A stretch of DNA of 64,000 bases. It comes from Neobacillus soli NBRC 102451 (lineage in GTDB: Bacteria > Bacillota > Bacilli > Bacillales > Cytobacillaceae). Below are positions 1 through 9,493 of this stretch, one piece after another. Each line of letters opens with the position of its first letter. Position 1 is the first letter of the stretch. The notes beneath the pieces were generated by a model that saw only the letters and a list, made by a program, of their open reading frames with translations, was not told the origin of the DNA and made no database searches. Position numbers and translations under genes: made by a program. Location of the stretch: the NCBI RefSeq assembly GCF_001591665.1, contig NZ_BCVI01000003.1, forward strand, positions 62,001 through 126,000, given 5' to 3'.

Positions 1-469
1 ACTAATATCAGTTGGAGTAGCAGCAGTTGATGTTGGCGGCTCAGGGGGAACCAATTTTGCAAAAATAGAAAATAGACGCAGGGAAAATACATTCTCATTT
101 TTTAATGATTGGGGCATTCCTGCGCCGATCTCTATTCTTGAAGCTGCATCCATCTCTGATAAGGTTTTCGTTATCGGCTCAGGTGGCTTTTTGACAGGTC
201 ATGACATCGCCAAGGGGTTAGCGATTGGCGCCAATGCCATTGGCATGGCCGGTTATTTCCTGCGAATTCTTATTGAAAAGGGGATAGAAGCCTTACAGAA
301 GGATATTGAGACTCTTCATTTGGAATTAACAATGATTATGACTGCTTTAGGAGCCAAAACCATTTCAGAGTTAAGAAGGGCCCCATTGATCATTTCTGGT
401 GATACATACCATTGGCTAAACCAAAGGGGTATCGACTCAAAAAAGTATAGTCAGCGAACAATAAAATAA
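1..469 (+). CDS. fni: Type 2 isopentenyl-diphosphate delta-isomerase, C-terminal part (5' end outside window)
   Basis: The reading frame is open from base 2 and ends at the TAA at 467-469; the N-terminal half lies upstream of the window. The visible 155 residues hold the FMN/phosphate-binding end of the TIM barrel: VDVGGSGGTNFAKIE, then the GSGGFLTGHDIAKGLAIGA loop. Type 2 isomerase is an FMN- and NADPH-dependent enzyme that interconverts IPP and DMAPP for isoprenoid synthesis, feeding the hepS/hepT genes further along. Position next to ypzI and yphA is as in B. subtilis. Function is known of the family; nothing about the missing start can be said. Confidence 0.95.
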   Translation, partial: LISVGVAAVDVGGSGGTNFAKIENRRRENTFSFFNDWGIPAPISILEAASISDKVFVIGSGGFLTGHDIAKGLAIGANAIGMAGYFLRILIEKGIEALQKDIETLHLELTMIMTALGAKTISELRRAPLIISGDTYHWLNQRGIDSKKYSQRTIK

Positions 470-470
470 A

Positions 471-498
471 GGCTCTCGCAAATTTGCGAGAGCCTTTT
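471..498. terminator. Rho-independent terminator after fni, between convergent genes
   Basis: A perfect 12-bp inverted repeat (GGCTCTCGCAAA / TTTGCGAGAGCC) begins two bases after the fni stop and is followed by TTTT. It lies between fni (+) and ypzI (-), so it may serve both strands, although the minus-strand T tract is poor. Confidence 0.85.
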
Positions 499-515
499 GC
501 TGTACATTTCAGTAA

Positions 516-656
516 TTATCTTTTTCCATCGTTCAATCCGCGTGCTTCTTCAGGACTTGATAGCTTGGTCGCACCGGGATAGTGTAATGCTTGATCCCGG
601 TCAGACTCCACTCGCCTGCTCGCTTTTAATTTCTTTTCTTGCCGATCTTTGCCCAT
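516..656 (-). CDS. ypzI: YpzI-like small protein
   Basis: A 46-residue basic, highly charged protein starting MGKDRQEKK and ending LNDGKR. The start is the ATG at 656, preceded at good spacing by GAGGAGGTG on the minus strand; an out-of-frame ATG overlaps it at 660. It corresponds to the short YpzI protein found at this place in B. subtilis, with the central DQALHYPGATKL segment most distinctive. It has no membrane segment or known domain. Function is unknown. The call rests on remembered similarity, synteny and the strong ribosome site. Confidence 0.8.
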   Translation of the reverse strand: MGKDRQEKKLKASRRVESDRDQALHYPGATKLSSPEEARGLNDGKR

Positions 657-763
657 TCATCCACACCTCCTCTTAATAAGATGATTCACAGTGTAAATTT
701 TATTCAAGGAAGTATGAAAGTACATAGAGATTACCAATAATGAGAATAATAGGAGGTGAGTGT

Positions 764-1372
764 ATGGAAGGAGCAATGTTTTATTGGATATGCTGGTCAT
801 TTTGGGTCCTTTTAACATTTTTTTTAGATAAACAACACCCATACAGATTGAAATTATCGGCCATCGTTCTCATTTTATTACTACTATCGAATATCCATTT
901 CATGGTAGGCAGTTTTGAAATATATGCTAGCGGATTATTTTTATTAGTTATATCTCATTTATTCTTCAGCCAAGAAAAACGAGGAGCCATCATTTATATT
1001 TTTATTTGTTCATCGATTGTTTCGATTGCCTATGCAACCTTCCGTTTGTTTGAAATTTTTGATCCTATTTGGATTGTTTTTAAAAAAGAATGGATGATGG
1101 GAATTTGCTTTGGTTATTTAGCAATACTTTTACAAAAAAATTTAAAAGGAAGATTAATTATCATGGTTAGTGGGACCATGCAGGGGGAGTTTTTATACGC
1201 CTATTTCTTAAGCAAATATCAATTTCCCTACTCGATTGGGGCATATGATTACTTGGATGTTTGCTCTTTAACGGGTGCCTTGCTTGTGGGCTGGAGCTGT
1301 TTAGAAAATGCCGGTTCAATCGCACAAAATCACTTTCATCTTTTTGAAAAAGGGAAACAAAAATCATCGTGA
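764..1372 (+). CDS. yphA: YphA-like integral membrane protein
   Basis: 202 residues, almost entirely hydrophobic, with about six predicted membrane helices, beginning with one over residues 5-22. The start is the ATG at 764 because AGGAGG at 751-756 sits seven bases before it; the upstream in-frame ATG at 740 has no ribosome site. It is the positional equivalent of B. subtilis YphA (about 199 residues), between fni/ypzI and der. No catalytic motif is visible and the function is not known. Confidence 0.8.
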   Translation: MEGAMFYWICWSFWVLLTFFLDKQHPYRLKLSAIVLILLLLSNIHFMVGSFEIYASGLFLLVISHLFFSQEKRGAIIYIFICSSIVSIAYATFRLFEIFDPIWIVFKKEWMMGICFGYLAILLQKNLKGRLIIMVSGTMQGEFLYAYFLSKYQFPYSIGAYDYLDVCSLTGALLVGWSCLENAGSIAQNHFHLFEKGKQKSS

Positions 1373-1425
1373 AATAGCTTTCCATTGCAGGAAAGGGTTA
1401 ACATTGATAAAATAATAAAGTTAGG

Positions 1426-1453
1426 CCCTTCTAAATGACAGAAGGGTTTCTTT
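1426..1453 (+). terminator. Rho-independent terminator after yphA
   Basis: CCCTTCT, a 7-base loop, AGAAGGG, then a T-rich run. It separates yphA from der, so der should have its own promoter in 1454-1515. Confidence 0.8.
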
Positions 1454-1529
1454 ACTTAATAAGAACTCGAGATAATTATGCTAACTAAAATATCTATTTT
1501 AAATATATAGTAGAAAGGATGAGGGTCTA

Positions 1530-2840
1530 ATGGTTAAACCTGTTATTGCCATAGTAGGACGCCCGAACGTCGGAAAATCCACTATTTTTAATCGGATTGT
1601 CGGTGAACGAGTTTCGATAGTTGAGGATATTCCGGGGGTAACAAGAGATCGTATTTATAGTTCAGGAGAATGGTTAACACATGACTTCAATATCATCGAT
1701 ACAGGGGGTATCGATATTGGTGATGCACCGTTTTTAGAACAAATTAGACAACAGGCAGAAGTGGCGATTGATGAAGCGGATGTGATTATCTTCTTAACAA
1801 ATGGGCGAGAAGGGGTAACTGCTGCGGATGAAGAAGTGGCGAAAATTTTATATAGGTCTAAGAAACCGATTGTTTTAGGAGTTAATAAAATTGATAATCC
1901 CGAGATGCGTGATCAAATTTATGACTTCTATTCACTTGGCTTCGGAGAGCCCATCCCTATTTCAGGGTCACATGGACTTGGTCTAGGTGATTTATTAGAC
2001 GAGGCTGCAAAACACTTTCCAAAAACTAAACCTATTGAATATGCTGATGACGTGAACAAATTTTCCTTAATTGGACGTCCAAATGTAGGGAAGTCCTCTT
2101 TAGTAAATGCCATATTAGGCGAGGATCGAGTCATCGTCAGCGATATTGCCGGTACCACTCGTGATGCCGTCGATTCTCCATATACGTATAATGGGCAAAA
2201 ATATGTCATAATTGATACAGCAGGTATTAGAAAAAAAGGGAAGGTTTATGAAAGTACGGAAAAATATAGCGTTCTCCGTGCATTAAGGGCAATTGAACGT
2301 TCGGATGTCGTTCTTGTTGTCATCAATGCCGAGGAAGGAATCATCGAACAGGACAAGAAGATAGCTGGCTATGCCCATGAAGCAGGAAGGGCCGTTGTTA
2401 TTGTTGTGAATAAATGGGATGCAGTAGATAAAGATGAAAAGACGATGAAAGAGCTTGAACAGAAAATTAGGGAACATTTCTTATTTCTAAGCTATGCTCC
2501 AATTGTGTTTTTATCAGCAAAAACGAAAAAACGGATTCATACTCTTCTGCCAATGATCAATACTGCAAGTGAAAATCACTCAATGCGGGTTGAAACAAGC
2601 GTCCTGAATGATATTATCATGGACGCAATAGCCATGAATCCGACACCATCAGACAATGGGAAGCGCTTGAAAATTTATTATGCAACACAAGTAGCGGTTA
2701 AACCGCCGACTTTTGTTGTGTTCGTCAATGAACCCGAATTAATGCATTTCTCCTATGAGCGCTTTTTAGAGAATAGAATTAGAGAAGCTTTTGGATTCGA
2801 GGGAACTCCTATTAAGATTTATGCAAGAGAAAGAAAATAA
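1530..2840 (+). CDS. der: Ribosome biogenesis GTPase Der (EngA)
   Basis: Essential tandem GTPase that assists late assembly of the 50S ribosomal subunit. At 436 residues it has the family length. Two complete G domains are visible: GRPNVGKS at 10-17 with DTGG at 57-60 and NKID at 119-122, then a second GRPNVGKSS at 182-190 with DTAG and NKWD. The last 90 residues form the KH-like domain typical of Der. The ATG at 1530 follows GAAAGGATGAGGGTC. It is followed 21 bases later by gpsA, as in B. subtilis. Confidence 0.98.
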   Translation: MVKPVIAIVGRPNVGKSTIFNRIVGERVSIVEDIPGVTRDRIYSSGEWLTHDFNIIDTGGIDIGDAPFLEQIRQQAEVAIDEADVIIFLTNGREGVTAADEEVAKILYRSKKPIVLGVNKIDNPEMRDQIYDFYSLGFGEPIPISGSHGLGLGDLLDEAAKHFPKTKPIEYADDVNKFSLIGRPNVGKSSLVNAILGEDRVIVSDIAGTTRDAVDSPYTYNGQKYVIIDTAGIRKKGKVYESTEKYSVLRALRAIERSDVVLVVINAEEGIIEQDKKIAGYAHEAGRAVVIVVNKWDAVDKDEKTMKELEQKIREHFLFLSYAPIVFLSAKTKKRIHTLLPMINTASENHSMRVETSVLNDIIMDAIAMNPTPSDNGKRLKIYYATQVAVKPPTFVVFVNEPELMHFSYERFLENRIREAFGFEGTPIKIYARERK

Positions 2841-2861
2841 AGATAAGGTAGGTGTGATGTA

Positions 2862-3917
2862 ATGCAGGAAAACAAAACAGCAGTAGCCGTTGTTGGTGCA
2901 GGCAGCTGGGGAACAGCGCTTGCGTTGGTGCTAGCAGATAATCAGCATGAAGTCCGTCTATGGAGCCATAATGAAGATCAGGTGAAGGAGATCAATAATT
3001 TTCACACAAATAAAAAATATTTGCCAGAAATCGTCCTGCCTGAATTAATTGTTGGGTTTGCGTCTTTAAGTGATGCCTTAACGGGTGTTGAAACGGTTAT
3101 TTTGGCTGTTCCAACGAAGGCGATCCGAGAGGTAATCGGAAAAATCCGTGCTGTTCAAACTGGGCCGATAACGATTACACATGTTAGTAAAGGAATCGAG
3201 CCCGATTCCTTGCTGCGGATTACAGAAATGATTAGAGAAGAAATGCCTAAAGAGCTATTAAAGGATGTTGTCGTCCTTTCAGGTCCTAGTCATGCAGAAG
3301 AGGTAAGTCTTCGCCACCCAACAACGGTAACGGTTACTTCTGAAAATATGGAGGCAGCAGAAAAAATCCAGGATTTATTTATCAACCACAATTTTCGGGT
3401 TTATACGATTTCAGATGTCATCGGTGTTGAAATTGGCGGTGCGTTAAAGAATATCATTGCATTAGCGGCAGGAATTACAGACGGGCTTGGTTATGGTGAT
3501 AATGCGAAAGCAGCACTAATGACACGAGGCTTGGCGGAAATAGCGCGTTTAGGGGCGAAAATGGGGGCAAATCCATTAACCTTTTCCGGCTTAACAGGAA
3601 TTGGTGATTTAATTGTTACTTGTACAAGCGTTCACTCAAGGAACTGGAGAGCTGGAAATTTGTTAGGTAAAGGGAATACACTTAATGAGGTTTTGGATAA
3701 TATGGGAATGGTTGTAGAAGGCGTAAGGACCACAAAGGCGGCTTATCAGTTAGCCAAAAAGTATGATGTCAACATGCCAATTACCTTTGCCCTTTATGAT
3801 GTCTTATTTAATGGTAAGAATGCTAAAGACGCAGTAGATGTTTTAATGGCCCGTGGAAGGACCCATGAAATGGAAGACCTGGTAAATATCTTAGATGAAA
3901 GAAATCTTGAAGACTAA
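2862..3917 (+). CDS. gpsA: Glycerol-3-phosphate dehydrogenase [NAD(P)+]
   Basis: Reduces dihydroxyacetone phosphate to sn-glycerol 3-phosphate, the backbone precursor for phospholipids. 351 residues, close to the usual 345. The N-terminal Rossmann fold has GAGSWGTA at 12-19. The GPSHAEEV substrate loop and the helix with the catalytic lysine ([13 protein letters not shown]) are intact, as is the [13 protein letters not shown] motif. Start ATG 2862 follows AAGGTAGGTG. It is probably co-transcribed with der, the gap being 21 bases. Confidence 0.97.
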   Translation: MQENKTAVAVVGAGSWGTALALVLADNQHEVRLWSHNEDQVKEINNFHTNKKYLPEIVLPELIVGFASLSDALTGVETVILAVPTKAIREVIGKIRAVQTGPITITHVSKGIEPDSLLRITEMIREEMPKELLKDVVVLSGPSHAEEVSLRHPTTVTVTSENMEAAEKIQDLFINHNFRVYTISDVIGVEIGGALKNIIALAAGITDGLGYGDNAKAALMTRGLAEIARLGAKMGANPLTFSGLTGIGDLIVTCTSVHSRNWRAGNLLGKGNTLNEVLDNMGMVVEGVRTTKAAYQLAKKYDVNMPITFALYDVLFNGKNAKDAVDVLMARGRTHEMEDLVNILDERNLED

Positions 3918-3924
3918 AATATAT

Positions 3925-4027
3925 AGAAAATAGGCGTTCGATGAGACCCTTTATGTCTGAATTGCATACAATGCAACGAAGCAACCTGGTAGTATGACGC
4001 TTTGTGTGGGTTATTTAGTCTTACAGG
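3925..4027 (+). other. Unassigned intergenic sequence with local palindromes upstream of a terminator
   Basis: The 103 bases after gpsA hold a perfect short palindrome (TTGCATACAATGCAA) and several complementary runs (for example GAGACCC with GGGTT), and lead directly into a strong terminator. No open reading frame with a ribosome site was found. It may be just the 3' end of the gpsA transcript, or a small structured RNA; the sequence matches no RNA family I recognise. Confidence 0.3.
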
Positions 4028-4068
4028 CTGAAGTAAAGAATTCGCCCCTCTTTACTTCAGTTTTTTTT
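4028..4068 (+). terminator. Strong Rho-independent terminator after gpsA
   Basis: CTGAAGTAAAG and CTTTACTTCAG form an 11-bp stem around a loop, followed by eight T. It ends the der-gpsA transcript. Confidence 0.92.
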
Positions 4069-4112
4069 GTATCCTATGTTATAATAATATGTTGAGTAAG
4101 GGGGGATTATGT

Positions 4113-4298
4113 TTGTCACCAGGAATGTTGAAAATGTGGATATCGGTTGCCGGTATGGCTCTTATGTTTCTTGCCATTATAACTATTTATTTAAGCAGAT
4201 ATAAATTAAAAGGTGTGCTTCGGATCATAACAGCAATTATTGCGTATATATTTTTGATTGTTGCCGCATTGACTCTGCTCCTTGTTTTCCTTGGGTAA
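4113..4298 (+). CDS. yphE: YphE-like small membrane protein (DUF2768)
   Basis: 61 residues with two predicted membrane helices (about 9-27 and 36-58). I place the start at the TTG at 4113: it gives MSPGMLKMWIS and has an AGGGGGG ribosome site six bases upstream. The longer frame from the ATG at 4089 would put that site inside the gene. Position between gpsA and yphF/spoIVA matches B. subtilis YphE. Function unknown. Confidence 0.75.
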   Translation: MSPGMLKMWISVAGMALMFLAIITIYLSRYKLKGVLRIITAIIAYIFLIVAALTLLLVFLG

Positions 4299-4331
4299 TT
4301 GGAATAATTACATAGATAAAAAGGTGATTTA

Positions 4332-5042
4332 ATGAAACGTAAAATATTGAGCTGTTTTCTTGGTATCATTGTGCTGCTTTTATCGGGATGTATGTATCCG
4401 AATGAAGAACTTACAAAGAATCAAATCCCTTATAAAGATCAAATACAGGCAGTTCAAACTGCTGTGAATGACTTTAGGAAGGATAATGGCGGGATTCTTC
4501 CGATTAAAACAAAGGAAGCGGAAACCCCAATTTATCAAAAATATCCGATTGAATTTAAAAAAATCACTCCGAGATATATCGCTGAGCCTCCAGGAAACGC
4601 TTTTGAAAGCGGGGGGATTTTTCAGTACGTGCTAGTCGATGTTGAAACAAATCCAACAGTTAAATTATTTGATTTGAGGATGACAGAGGCAATCCGCGAT
4701 ATAAAATTAAGAATTAAAACAAAAGGTTATCCGCCATATAAGAAGCAAATCGCCGCTAATGTTTTTTCACTTGATTTTAAACAGTTGGGCTATGATGCCC
4801 CGCCATTTGTTGTCAGTCCATATACAAATCAAAATCTGTCTTTTGTTATTACAGGGAGCGCCGAAGTTTATGTGGATTACCGTCCTGATCTTTATCAGGT
4901 GCTGAAGAAGGCGGGCACAAAACTGAAACCGGGTGAGGATATCCGTTCCATTTTGGTAAAGGATTCCGCGTTTGTTCCCGCCTATTCTTTGCCGTACACC
5001 TTAGATTCAAAAACGAAAGAACCTGTATTTTTAGAAGAATAG
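4332..5042 (+). CDS. yphF: YphF-like putative lipoprotein
   Basis: 236 residues with a clear lipoprotein signal: a basic start, a hydrophobic stretch, then the lipobox LSGC with the lipidated cysteine at 20. The mature protein would be anchored on the outer face of the cell membrane. It is the positional homologue of B. subtilis YphF, directly before spoIVA. No enzymatic motif is visible. The AAAAAGGTGATTTA site precedes the ATG, and a terminator follows, so it is transcribed apart from spoIVA. Confidence 0.82.
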   Translation: MKRKILSCFLGIIVLLLSGCMYPNEELTKNQIPYKDQIQAVQTAVNDFRKDNGGILPIKTKEAETPIYQKYPIEFKKITPRYIAEPPGNAFESGGIFQYVLVDVETNPTVKLFDLRMTEAIRDIKLRIKTKGYPPYKKQIAANVFSLDFKQLGYDAPPFVVSPYTNQNLSFVITGSAEVYVDYRPDLYQVLKKAGTKLKPGEDIRSILVKDSAFVPAYSLPYTLDSKTKEPVFLEE

Positions 5043-5046
5043 TCAT

Positions 5047-5091
5047 AACCCTTTTCCTATGAAATATATTGTAGGAGAAGGGTTTTTTTTT
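5047..5091 (+). terminator. Rho-independent terminator after yphF
   Basis: ACCCTTTTCCTA pairs with TAGGAGAAGGGT (one G:T pair) and is followed by a run of nine T. Confidence 0.9.
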
Positions 5092-5217
5092 GCTTGTTTA
5101 TATTCGTAATCATATATATAGAAACCCTCCATTATATCAAATGTTCAGACACTTCAGATACCAGTAAACCTAGTGAATTTTTAATAAGGGGGTAAAAAAT
5201 ATTAAAAAAGTGTCATA

Positions 5218-5248
5218 ACAATATAGGACAACGTCATAAACATATACT
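5218..5248 (+). promoter_or_regulatory. Candidate sigma-E promoter of spoIVA
   Basis: A -35 like ACAATATA at 5218-5225, 15 bases, then CATATACT at 5241-5248, against the sigma-E -10 consensus CATACAMT (7 of 8). An overlapping alternative is GTCATAAC at 5212-5219 with CATAAACA at 5235-5242, also 15 bases apart. spoIVA is a sigma-E gene in B. subtilis, which supports the assignment. Confidence 0.55.
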
Positions 5249-5311
5249 GTCCAAAAAATATCTAAATGGATGATAATATCCCACTTTACTCTATGATCAG
5301 GAGGGGATCAC

Positions 5312-6790
5312 TTGGAAAAGGTTGATATTTTTAAAGATATTGCCGAAAGAACAGGCGGTGATATTTACTTAGGAGTAGTTGGAGCAGTTCGGACTGGAAA
5401 ATCAACATTCATCAAAAAATTTATGGAGCTTGTTGTCTTACCGAATATAAACAGTGAAGCTGAGAGGTCACGGGCGATTGATGAGCTGCCCCAAAGTGCA
5501 GCAGGAAAAACCATCATGACGACTGAACCGAAATTCGTGCCCAATCAAGCAGCCACCGTTCATGTTGCAGAGGGGTTGAATGTCAATATCAGACTAGTTG
5601 ATTGTGTAGGGTATACCGTTCCCGGCGCAAAAGGCTATGAGGATGAAAATGGGCCAAGAATGATTACTACACCCTGGTATGAAGAGCCAATCCCATTTCA
5701 TGAAGCAGCAGAAATTGGCACAAGAAAAGTCATCCAAGAACATTCCACTATCGGAGTAGTAGTTACAACGGATGGAACCATCGGTGAAATACCAAGGAGT
5801 AACTATATTGAGGCAGAGGAAAGAGTAATCAATGAACTTAAAGAGGTTGGCAAACCTTTTATCATGGTTGTAAACAGTGCGCAGCCATATCATCCCAGCA
5901 CGGAAACACTACGGTCGAGTTTGGCTGAAAAGTATGATATCCCTGTTATTGCAATGAGTGTGGAAAGCATGCGTGATAGTGATGTTCTCAATGTCCTTCG
6001 TGAGGCACTTTACGAGTTCCCGGTTCTAGAAGTCAATGTGAATCTGCCAAGCTGGGTAATGGTTCTTAGAGAAAACCACTGGCTTCGTGAAAGCTATCAA
6101 GATGCCGTTAAGGAAACCGTAAAAGATATCAGGAGATTAAGAGATGTAGACCGGGTCGTCCAGCAATTTAGTGACTTTGAATTTATCGAAAGGGCTGGTT
6201 TAGCCGGAATTGAAATGGGTTCAGGAGTTGCTGAAATTGATTTATTTGCACCAGATGAATTATATGATGATATTTTAAAAGAAATCGTTGGAATAGAAAT
6301 TAGAGGAAAAGATCATCTTCTTGAATTAATGCAGGATTTTGCCCATGCAAAAGCAGAATATGATCACATTTCCGACGCATTAAAAATGGTAAAACAAACT
6401 GGATATGGTATCGCCTCGCCAACTCTTTCTGATATGAGTCTTGAAGAGCCGGAAATCATCCGCCAAGGCGCACGGTTTGGTGTCAGATTGCGAGCGGTTG
6501 CACCGTCAATCCACATGATTAAAGTAGATGTGGAATCGGAATTCGCCCCAATCATTGGCACGGAAAAGCAGAGTGAAGAGCTAGTCCGCTACCTGATGCA
6601 GGACTTTGAGGATGATCCTTTATCCATTTGGAATTCGGATATCTTTGGACGCAGTTTAAGTTCCATCGTACGTGAAGGGATCCAAGCAAAGCTTTCCTTA
6701 ATGCCGGAGAATGCAAGATATAAATTAAAAGAAACGTTAGAGAGAATCATAAACGAAGGATCAGGCGGCTTGATTGCTATTATCCTTTAG
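5312..6790 (+). CDS. spoIVA: Stage IV sporulation protein A (spore coat basement ATPase)
   Basis: SpoIVA is a mother-cell ATPase that polymerises on the outer forespore membrane and forms the base on which the spore coat is built. 492 residues, the exact family length. The Walker A motif GAVRTGKS lies at 24-31, and the conserved C-terminal region ending SGGLIAIIL is present; that end is needed for membrane targeting in B. subtilis. The start is a TTG at 5312 preceded by AGGAGGGG; translation begins MEKVDIFKDIAERTGG as in other bacilli. It is monocistronic, with a likely sigma-E promoter upstream. Confidence 0.97.
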   Translation: MEKVDIFKDIAERTGGDIYLGVVGAVRTGKSTFIKKFMELVVLPNINSEAERSRAIDELPQSAAGKTIMTTEPKFVPNQAATVHVAEGLNVNIRLVDCVGYTVPGAKGYEDENGPRMITTPWYEEPIPFHEAAEIGTRKVIQEHSTIGVVVTTDGTIGEIPRSNYIEAEERVINELKEVGKPFIMVVNSAQPYHPSTETLRSSLAEKYDIPVIAMSVESMRDSDVLNVLREALYEFPVLEVNVNLPSWVMVLRENHWLRESYQDAVKETVKDIRRLRDVDRVVQQFSDFEFIERAGLAGIEMGSGVAEIDLFAPDELYDDILKEIVGIEIRGKDHLLELMQDFAHAKAEYDHISDALKMVKQTGYGIASPTLSDMSLEEPEIIRQGARFGVRLRAVAPSIHMIKVDVESEFAPIIGTEKQSEELVRYLMQDFEDDPLSIWNSDIFGRSLSSIVREGIQAKLSLMPENARYKLKETLERIINEGSGGLIAIIL

Positions 6791-6797
6791 AATGCTG

Positions 6798-6822
6798 GAC
6801 TCCCAACCGGGGTCTTTTTTTT
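6798..6822 (+). terminator. Short terminator after spoIVA
   Basis: GACTCC pairs with GGGGTC (one G:T pair) around a five-base loop, followed by eight T. Confidence 0.7.
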
Positions 6823-7134
6823 CTTTTTCTTGGAAGGTTGCTCCTGAAAAGGTCAAATATAGTAGAATTTTGTTGGACAAAAGAAAAGATTACCATAATT
6901 TCATGAATTCTTCTTGATATGCTGAATTGATTATGATAATCTTTTAACAGAATTACGTTATGCGCTTAAAACCTTTATTCATAAGGCTTTTGCCTGAAAA
7001 AATAGATTTATTTCACTAAAGTAGTTAAATTGTATTACTTTGGTAATAAAACCGCGCTATGACGTATAGAAATTAGAAAAATTGTTTAGAAATGTAGATA
7101 AGTAATCTTATTTACGAATCTTGATAATTTCTTT
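6823..7134 (+). promoter_or_regulatory. Long AT-rich upstream region of hbs
   Basis: About 310 bases with no supported gene. It must contain the hbs promoter or promoters. One possible -35/-10 pair is TTGATA near 6915 with TAATCT 17 bases on, but the match is weak. A small hairpin, TATTAC-TTTG-GTAATA, lies near 7033-7048. I see no riboswitch or repeat. Confidence 0.35.
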
Positions 7135-7151
7135 GGGAGGAGGTGAATGGC

Positions 7152-7424
7152 ATGAACAAGACAGAACTAATTAATGCAGTTGCTGAAGCTAGCGAACTTT
7201 CTAAAAAGGATGCTACAAAAGCAGTTGATGCTGTTTTCGATGCGATTTTAGATGCTTTGAAAAATGGTGATAAAGTACAACTTATCGGTTTTGGAAACTT
7301 TGAAGTTCGCGAACGTGCAGCACGTAAAGGTCGTAACCCGCAAACCGGCGAGGAAATCGAAATCGGTGCAAGCAAAGTTCCAGCTTTTAAACCAGGTAAA
7401 GCGCTTAAAGACGCAGTAAAATAA
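7152..7424 (+). CDS. hbs: DNA-binding protein HU
   Basis: The bacillar histone-like protein HBsu, a dimer that bends and compacts DNA. 90 residues, almost the same as the B. subtilis protein: [20 protein letters not shown] at the start, the [19 protein letters not shown] beta-arm base, and the [13 protein letters not shown] end. The start is the ATG at 7152, seven bases after GGGAGGAGGTG; the in-frame GTG at 7143 lies in the ribosome site and is rejected. Its terminator follows directly, so it forms its own unit. Confidence 0.97.
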   Translation: MNKTELINAVAEASELSKKDATKAVDAVFDAILDALKNGDKVQLIGFGNFEVRERAARKGRNPQTGEEIEIGASKVPAFKPGKALKDAVK

Positions 7425-7460
7425 TTACATAATTTTATTGCTTTAAGCAATTGCTAAGGC

Positions 7461-7494
7461 AAAAGGTCATGGTAAACTCCATGACCTTTTTTCT
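7461..7494 (+). terminator. Rho-independent terminator after hbs
   Basis: AAAAGGTCATGG and CCATGACCTTTT form a 12-bp stem around a short loop, ending in a T tract. Confidence 0.92.
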
Positions 7495-7535
7495 TTGGAA
7501 AAGGGATAGTTTTGGAGGAACCTACTTTGTTTTTT

Positions 7536-7565
7536 TTGCTTGCATCGAAAAGATTATGCTAATAT
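7536..7565 (+). promoter_or_regulatory. Probable sigma-A promoter of folE-mtrB
   Basis: TTGCTT at 7536-7541, 18-base spacer, TAATAT at 7560-7565, about 40 bases before the folE ribosome site. Confidence 0.5.
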
Positions 7566-7612
7566 GTATTTGTCATCTATACTTGTTAGATATGCGCTAG
7601 GAGGAATTTAGT

Positions 7613-8179
7613 ATGTCAGAAGTGAATCGTGCCCAAATTGAAGAGGCGGTACGTTTAATATTAGAAGCAATTGGTGAGGACCCGAACCGGGAAGGTTTAC
7701 TTGATACACCGAAGCGTGTAGCAAAAATGTATGAGGAAGTTTTTAGCGGTTTAAATGAGGATCCGAAGCAGCATTTTGAAACTATTTTTAGTGAAGATCA
7801 CGAAGAGTTAGTGCTTGTTAAAGATATCCCGTTTTACTCCATGTGTGAACACCATCTAGTCCCTTTCTTTGGAAAAGCGCATGTGGCCTATATCCCGCAA
7901 AATGGGCGTGTTACGGGGTTAAGTAAATTAGCGAGAGCTGTAGAAGCAGTTGCAAAACGACCTCAGCTCCAAGAACGGATTACGTCTACGATTGCCGACA
8001 GTATCATGGAAAAATTGGATCCACATGGTGTAATGGTGGTTGTCGAAGCTGAACATATGTGTATGACTATGCGTGGAGTAAAGAAGCCTGGCTCAAAAAC
8101 AATTACCACTGCTGTTCGTGGTGTTCTTGCTGATGATGCAATCGCCCGTTCGGAAGTGATTTCTTTAATAAAATTTTAG
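7613..8179 (+). CDS. folE: GTP cyclohydrolase I (MtrA)
   Basis: Converts GTP to 7,8-dihydroneopterin triphosphate, the first step of folate synthesis. 188 residues, the usual length. The zinc-binding cysteine and histidines of CEHHLVPF and the second cysteine in [14 protein letters not shown] are all present. The ATG at 7613 follows TAGGAGGAATT. In B. subtilis this gene (mtrA) is co-transcribed with mtrB, and the same pair stands here with a 32-base gap. Confidence 0.97.
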   Translation: MSEVNRAQIEEAVRLILEAIGEDPNREGLLDTPKRVAKMYEEVFSGLNEDPKQHFETIFSEDHEELVLVKDIPFYSMCEHHLVPFFGKAHVAYIPQNGRVTGLSKLARAVEAVAKRPQLQERITSTIADSIMEKLDPHGVMVVVEAEHMCMTMRGVKKPGSKTITTAVRGVLADDAIARSEVISLIKF

Positions 8180-8211
8180 TCAAATTTATCTAAAATTAAT
8201 GGGGGGATTAC

Positions 8212-8448
8212 ATGGAAAAGTATCATTCGCCAAAAAGTGAATATGTGGTTATAAAGGCAATAGATGATGGTGTCAGTGTGATCGGCTTAACTAGAGGTAC
8301 TGATACAAAATTTCATCATTCAGAAAAGCTTGATAAAGGGGAAGTGCTTATTGCTCAATTTACTGAGCATACGTCCGCCATTAAGATAAGGGGAAATGCA
8401 ACAATCCTCACTCATCTTGGTGAAATAGACAGCGAAATGAAAAAATAG
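8212..8448 (+). CDS. mtrB: Tryptophan RNA-binding attenuator protein TRAP
   Basis: TRAP forms an 11-subunit ring that, when loaded with tryptophan, wraps (G/U)AG-repeat RNA and terminates trp operon transcription. 78 residues (B. subtilis 75). The RNA-binding K-K-R set is intact in EKLDKGE and AIKIRG, and the tryptophan-binding loop [13 protein letters not shown] is unchanged. TRAP therefore looks functional. The trp operon it controls in B. subtilis is not in the aromatic gene run downstream, so its targets must lie elsewhere in the genome. Confidence 0.95.
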   Translation: MEKYHSPKSEYVVIKAIDDGVSVIGLTRGTDTKFHHSEKLDKGEVLIAQFTEHTSAIKIRGNATILTHLGEIDSEMKK

Positions 8449-8545
8449 GTACAGTGCGGCGACGCATTTTGTTCCAAAGCTCATTCTATTTCAAAACAGC
8501 GTAAATGATTATTTTGTGAATTCCTGCTCAATTAGATACCTTTTA

Positions 8546-8554
8546 TGATATAAT
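8546..8554 (+). promoter_or_regulatory. Extended -10 promoter element before hepS
   Basis: TGATATAAT (TGN plus a perfect TATAAT hexamer) about 120 bases before hepS. No good -35 is seen at 17 bases, which fits an extended -10 promoter. Confidence 0.5.
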
Positions 8555-8675
8555 GATGTCTGCCTGTTTTAAAAAATGGATCACAATTTTCTTTTCCTAA
8601 CAGGTGAGACTTTTACGTTGTAAATGATATTTGATTACATAAAGACATTACTTCGGGGAAAAAAGGGTGATTAGA

Positions 8676-9488
8676 TTGCTAGACATTCGACAAAAATTCA
8701 CAAATATTAGAGAGCATGTTGAAAAAAGTGTTTGTGACTCATACTTGCTCAAATATATTGAAACTCCGGTCATTGACGAAGATAAGCTCCTTATTCTTAT
8801 CTCAATAATGGACCGGCTCGAATTGTCTTTCAACGAAATGCAGAATTACGCCTTGTCAACCATGCTAATTCAAATCGCCCTTGATACCCACGAACATATT
8901 TCTGATTCATCTGAGGACGAAAAAAATCGTCAATTAACGGTTTTAGCTGGCGATTATTTTAGCGGCCTGTATTATAAGCTTCTTGCAGAATCGGAAGATA
9001 TACTGATGATCAAAGCACTTTCACAAGGAATTAAAGAAGTGAACGAAAATAAAATACTTGTTTATCAAAAGGAATTCGAAGGTATTGAAAAGCTTATGAC
9101 AAGTATTAAGCATATTGAAAGCTCCCTGCTATTAATGTTTGCTGACTATTTTAAGGTCGATTTATGGAAGGACTTTCTCGCTAATCTGCTATTGTTCAAA
9201 CGTTTGTTTAAAGAAAAAAGCCAATATATTCAAGCGGAAAGTTCAGTCCTATTCGATGCCTTGAAAAAAATTACTTTTCCAATCCATAACAATAATTTGG
9301 ATGAATTATCAATAGAACAGCAAAACGAGTTATTAATGATTTGTGACCATTATCTTGACCATTCAAAACTAGCTGTCGAAAAAGGGCTTAAGCAGCTTCC
9401 TTTTGTAAATGATTTACTAAAGAGAAGGATTACATCGATTTTAGGTCAATACAAACCATATGTAAAAACTTTTGTGGAAGAAGGGTAA
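8676..9488 (+). CDS. hepS: Heptaprenyl diphosphate synthase component I
   Basis: Small subunit that pairs with HepT to make the C35 side chain of menaquinone-7. About 270 residues, alpha-helical, lacking the Asp-rich motifs, which reside in HepT. I choose the TTG at 8676 ([10 protein letters not shown]) because the GGGTGA ribosome site at 8665-8670 lies just upstream; the GTG at 8667 overlaps that site. It is followed five bases later by menG and then hepT, the conserved menaquinone gene order. Confidence 0.9.
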   Translation: MLDIRQKFTNIREHVEKSVCDSYLLKYIETPVIDEDKLLILISIMDRLELSFNEMQNYALSTMLIQIALDTHEHISDSSEDEKNRQLTVLAGDYFSGLYYKLLAESEDILMIKALSQGIKEVNENKILVYQKEFEGIEKLMTSIKHIESSLLLMFADYFKVDLWKDFLANLLLFKRLFKEKSQYIQAESSVLFDALKKITFPIHNNNLDELSIEQQNELLMICDHYLDHSKLAVEKGLKQLPFVNDLLKRRITSILGQYKPYVKTFVEEG

Positions 9489-9493
9489 TAAAC

